Source: CAUZEO01 sp963578625 (GTDB taxonomy: Bacteria > Verrucomicrobiota > Kiritimatiellia > SLOV01). Taken from it: a DNA stretch of 10,473 nucleotides. The position numbers were made by a program, and so were the translations under genes. Shown here in pieces: positions 8,049 through 10,473 of the stretch. Every line of letters starts with the position of its first letter. The stretch's first letter is position 1. The notes beneath the pieces are model-generated. The model searched no databases, was not told where the DNA came from, and saw only the letters and a program-made list of their open reading frames with translations. Location of the stretch: NCBI GenBank assembly GCA_963578625.1, contig CAUZEO010000176.1, positions 1 to 10,473 of the forward strand, in the 5' to 3' direction.

Positions 8049-8205
8049 TTGGAGGGTCTATGCGGTGAGCAAAATGAGCAGCTCGCCTTGTAGCCGCCAA
8101 TAGGACGATGGAGATTGCGAGAAATGCGAGGAGGCGCGCCGGATCGACATCTCATCGCCTGCAACGCGGGGCAAGCTTAATGGGCGACTTGGTAATCGGT
8201 TTCCC

Positions 8206-8237
8206 TTTGCAGTACGAGCGGGACCATGAGATATAAT
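8206..8237 (+). promoter_or_regulatory. Possible promoter of the PhyH dioxygenase gene
   Basis: TATAAT at 8232-8237 is a perfect -10 box, 26 bases before the ATG at 8264. The best upstream partner is TTTGCA (8206-8211), four of six to TTGACA but with a long 20-base spacer, so the -35 part is weak. The rest of the 215-base gap before this gene holds no gene that I can support. Confidence 0.4.
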
Positions 8238-8263
8238 CTTGTTTATTGTGAGGGCGACTTCAA

Positions 8264-9028
8264 ATGAACATCAGCACCGCACTTCGAGATCTTGGCTGCG
8301 GGGAAATGGCCGAGGCGGATCGGCAGTTTCTTGACGAGCACGGTTATCTGATTCTGGCTGATGTAATCGACCGCAAATGGCTCCAGCAACTGGGTGATCG
8401 GTTTGAGGAATTATGCGAAGCCGAGGGCCAGAGCGCCGGGAATGAGGTGCACCAGGAAGCGGGCACGCGCCGGTTGGCCGATCTTGTCAATAAGGGCGGG
8501 ATGTTTGACGGCGTGTATACGAATCCGCGAGTGTTGGAAGCGGTTCACCATGTGATCCGGCGTGATTTCAAGTTGTCGTCGCTCAATGCCCGGGACCCGT
8601 TGCCGGGCGAGGGATTGCAGGATTTGCATGCGGACTGGGACCCGCGAACCGATCAACGGTTTCACGTCTGCAATTCTATCTGGCTGCTGGATGACTTCAC
8701 GCCGGAAAACGGGTGCACGCGAATCGTGCCCGGCTCGCATCTCGGCGCGCATCCGAGTGAAGTGCTCGACGATCGCTCTGCACCGCATCCGGACGAAGTA
8801 CGGATCGTCGCCGCCGCCGGCACGGTGGTTGTGTTCAACGCGCACACCTGGCATGGCGGCACCGCCAACGTCACCCGGAACGGGAATCGCCGTGCAATGC
8901 ATTGCTACTTTACGGCACGCGAACATTCCCAGCAATTAAACCAGCGGGAGTACCTGCGCGTGGAGACCTGGACGCGGATCTCGCGGGCGGCGAGGTATAT
9001 TCTGAATGTGGATGTCGACCTGCCTTGA
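8264..9028 (+). CDS. Phytanoyl-CoA dioxygenase (PhyH) family protein
   Basis: A complete 254-residue protein of the Fe(II)/2-oxoglutarate-dependent PhyH family. The opening FLDEHGYLILADVID (22-36) is the usual N-terminal pattern. The iron ligands are visible as the HxD pair H122/D124 (LHADWD) and the distal H197 in WHGGTAN (196-202). R209 or R210 (GNRRAMHCYF) is in the position that binds the 2-oxoglutarate carboxylate. CTRIVPGSHLG (151-161) is the conserved family loop. Such enzymes hydroxylate or otherwise oxidise small molecules; bacterial members often tailor secondary metabolites or use lipids, ectoine-like solutes or phosphonates, and nothing here fixes the substrate. ATG 8264 has GAGGG (8250-8254) 9 bases upstream. 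It has its own TATAAT box and follows the exporter gene at 215 bases, so it may be transcribed separately. Confidence 0.9.
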   Translation: MNISTALRDLGCGEMAEADRQFLDEHGYLILADVIDRKWLQQLGDRFEELCEAEGQSAGNEVHQEAGTRRLADLVNKGGMFDGVYTNPRVLEAVHHVIRRDFKLSSLNARDPLPGEGLQDLHADWDPRTDQRFHVCNSIWLLDDFTPENGCTRIVPGSHLGAHPSEVLDDRSAPHPDEVRIVAAAGTVVVFNAHTWHGGTANVTRNGNRRAMHCYFTAREHSQQLNQREYLRVETWTRISRAARYILNVDVDLP

Positions 9029-9070
9029 CCGGTTTTCCGCATATTTATTTCCTTGGGCTCTGTGGTTGAA

Positions 9071-9097
9071 GGCAGAATCATTGGTGGCGGAATCATT
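9071..9097. repeat. Tandem pair of GGCrGAATCATT units
   Basis: The 12-mers at 9071-9082 (GGCAGAATCATT) and 9086-9097 (GGCGGAATCATT) differ at one base and are separated by GGT, giving a 15-base period. They lie 43 bases after the PhyH stop codon. The form suits a paired protein-binding site or one copy of a dispersed intergenic element. Only this copy is in the window, so that question stays open. Confidence 0.6.
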
Positions 9098-9183
9098 TTC
9101 CTAGGTTCCGCTATGTATGTTTTATCGTAGTTGCAATGGAAAGTCGTAGAGCCACTTGGGGCAAAAAATCTTGATCCCGGAAG

Positions 9184-9231
9184 TGTCCCACGTGAGCCAC
9201 CCCCGGGATGCGGAGCGTTGTCCCACGTGAG
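9184..9231. repeat. 13-bp direct repeat centred on CACGTG
   Basis: TGTCCCACGTGAG occurs exactly at 9184-9196 and again at 9219-9231, 35 bases apart start to start. Each copy holds the palindrome CACGTG, and the second extends to an imperfect 14-bp dyad GTCCCACGTGAGAC. The first copy sits in the loop of an inverted repeat ATCCCGG (9174-9180) / CCGGGAT (9203-9209). Two dyads about 3.3 helical turns apart could be paired operator sites. The nearest gene is prfB, about 210 bases downstream, so the target is unclear. Confidence 0.6.
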
Positions 9232-9441
9232 ACGTCACTGCTGACCTTCCTTTCTCTGAGTGGTTCCGGTCTTTTTCTTGTTATTGATCGACCCGGCAGG
9301 GACGCGCTTCGGGTCCTTGGGATTGACTCCGCCATCCACAGGAAACCACGGTTCCGGCGTATCTAATCTCTTGAAATCTCCCGCGTTCAGGGTATTGTGC
9401 TGGCCAATCTTTCTTGAAAAGAACCCGAATGAGAACCTGCC

Positions 9442-10473
9442 ATGATTGATGACTTGAAGACCCGACTTACTGCTGCCCGCAACCGTGTCGAGGAGATGCG
9501 GGGGTATCTTTGACATCGATCGTCGGCGGGAACGCCTGGCAGAATTAGAGAAACTGGCCACCGCGCAGGACTTTTGGGACGACCAGGAAAAAGCCCGCAG
9601 TTGCATCGACGAGTCGAATATCGTCCGCGCCGCCCTCAACCCGTTTGACGCCGTCCACGGAATGCTCGAAGAAACCGGGGTGCTGATCGAACTGGCGGAG
9701 GAGGAGTCAGACCTCTCGGACAAGAACGAGTTTCTTGCAGAGGCGCTAAGCAACCTGGATCAACTGGATGAGTGCACGGATTCTCTCGAAATGCAGGCCC
9801 TTCTTAACGGGCCGCTGGATTCGAAAAACGCCTACGTCACGTTGAACGCGGGGGCCGGCGGCACCGAGTCCTGCGACTGGGCCGACATGCTCTTCCGGAT
9901 GTACTCGCGGTACGCAGAATCCCATGGCTATGAATTTTCGGTTCTCGATGCGCAGGACGGGGATGAAGCAGGACTGAAGAGCGCCCAGTTCCAGATCATA
10001 GGCCCGTTTGCCTACGGGCACATGAAAGCCGAACGCGGCGTTCACCGGCTGGTGCGCATCAGCCCGTTCGATTCCGCAAGCCGGCGGCACACCTCCTTCG
10101 TGGCGCTGGACGTGGTGGCGGAGGTGGACGAAACGGTTGGCCTGGAAATCCGCGATGAAGATCTGCGAGTGGACACGTACCGTGCGAGCGGCGCGGGCGG
10201 TCAGCATGTGAACACCACCGATTCCGCGGTTCGCATCACCCACACGCCGACGGGTATCGTCGTTCAATGCCAGGCGGAGCGCTCCCAGCACAAGAACCGA
10301 AGCAAGGCGATGAAAATGCTGAAAGCCAAGGTGTATGAGTGGGAGTTGGACCAGAAGCGCAAGGAGATGGAGAAATTTTATGGCAAGAAGGGGGAGATCG
10401 CCTGGGGCAGCCAGATCCGGTCGTATGTCATGCAGCCCTATACGATGGTAAAGGATCACCGGACGGACGAAGA
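9442..10473 (+). CDS. prfB: Peptide chain release factor 2, +1 frameshifted (3' end outside window)
   Basis: RF2 terminates translation at UGA and UAA by hydrolysing the ester bond of peptidyl-tRNA in the ribosome. The reading is 9442-9510 joined to 9512-10473: 23 codons, a UGA crossed by a +1 shift, then 320 codons to the window edge, 343 residues in all. The stop-codon-reading tripeptide SPF (207-209) identifies RF2 rather than RF1, which carries PxT there. The catalytic GGQ is at 252-254 in YRASGAGGQHVN. Also visible are the NAGAGGTES stretch of domain 2, CQAERSQHKN after the GGQ and SQIRSYV near the edge. About 20-30 C-terminal residues should lie beyond the window by comparison with the 365-residue E. 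coli protein. No tRNA-synthetase gene, a partner in some genomes, is visible downstream within the window. ATG 9442 has only a weak ribosome site (GAGAACC). Confidence 0.96.
9500..9514 (+). promoter_or_regulatory. Programmed +1 frameshift site of prfB
   Basis: The sequence GGGGGTATCTTTGAC holds the Shine-Dalgarno-like G run, the slippery CTT and the in-frame TGA (9511-9513) followed by C, almost identical to the E. coli site. When RF2 is scarce, the ribosome pauses at UGA, the tRNA on CUU slips to UUU, and reading continues at GAC (9512). This gives negative autoregulation of RF2. The stop is codon 24 here. Confidence 0.95.

Larger units (their letters stand above)
9029..9441. other. Intergenic region before prfB with two short repeat structures
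   Basis: This 413-base stretch holds no gene that I can support on the plus strand. It contains the GAATCATT pair and the CACGTG-centred 13-bp direct repeat, both listed separately. Its right half (9235-9440) is also open on the minus strand with a coding-like composition (KDPKRVPAGS, NNKKKTG), but that frame has no credible start and runs antisense into prfB, so it may be a gene remnant or chance. No clear terminator follows the PhyH gene, and no strong prfB promoter is visible. Confidence 0.5.

Noticed and set aside
7586..8164. A 192-codon open frame on the minus strand
   Set aside because: It is antisense to the EamA transporter, whose helix pattern is clear; its own product is basic and without features.
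9290..9315. Inverted repeat GACCCG/CGGGTC in the prfB leader as a terminator or operator
   Set aside because: Six pairs with a 14-base loop and no T run; such a repeat is expected by chance at this length.
9511..9513. In-frame TGA in prfB as a pseudogene mutation
   Set aside because: The surrounding sequence is the conserved programmed frameshift signal, and the protein continues intact in the +1 frame.
9746..10459. A 237-codon open frame on the minus strand
   Set aside because: It is antisense to prfB, whose SPF and GGQ motifs are unmistakable; it is a by-product of GC-rich codon use.

Overview
The window is about 10.5 kb of bacterial chromosome with moderately high GC and ordinary bacterial start and Shine-Dalgarno signals. 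The gene mix (a DUF4838 protein, a GH32/43-like five-bladed propeller protein, a xylose-isomerase-like TIM barrel protein, a PhyH-family dioxygenase) is typical of Planctomycetota, Verrucomicrobiota, Lentisphaerota or Hydrogenedentota and their environmental relatives. This placement is inference from gene content only. I see no phage, plasmid, IS, CRISPR, tRNA or rRNA signature.

Left part (1-3090, minus strand): a two-gene operon. The upstream gene (3090 to 1552) encodes a beta-propeller protein with four visible S-x-D-G-x-x-W blade motifs. It is followed after 32 bases by a secreted DUF4838 protein with a GTG start, which runs off the left edge. The leader upstream of the operon holds three GAACT half-sites, two of them forming a perfect inverted repeat, and a five-codon mini-ORF behind a strong GGAGG.

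Middle-left (3360-4206, plus): a gene for an exported protein of unknown family that can only be read by switching frame three times, so it is a pseudogene or carries sequence errors. It converges on a minus-strand gene (5024 to 4224) for a sugar phosphate isomerase/epimerase-type TIM barrel protein. Together with the operon, this suggests a carbohydrate-catabolic neighbourhood.

Middle-right (5357-9028, plus): a radical SAM protein with an N-terminal cobalamin-binding-like region (TTG start fixed by a perfect GGAGG), then an EamA/DMT-type exporter 82 bases later, then after a 215-base gap with a TATAAT box a non-heme iron dioxygenase of the PhyH family. The first two may be one transcription unit. 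Their substrates cannot be told from the sequence, and this trio is the best candidate here for an undescribed pathway.

Right part (9029-10473): a 413-base intergenic stretch with two distinct short repeat structures (a tandem GAATCATT pair and a 13-bp direct repeat centred on CACGTG), then prfB for peptide chain release factor 2. The prfB gene carries the classical in-frame UGA and +1 programmed frameshift site. It is intact as far as it is visible and is cut by the right edge about 20-30 codons before the expected end.
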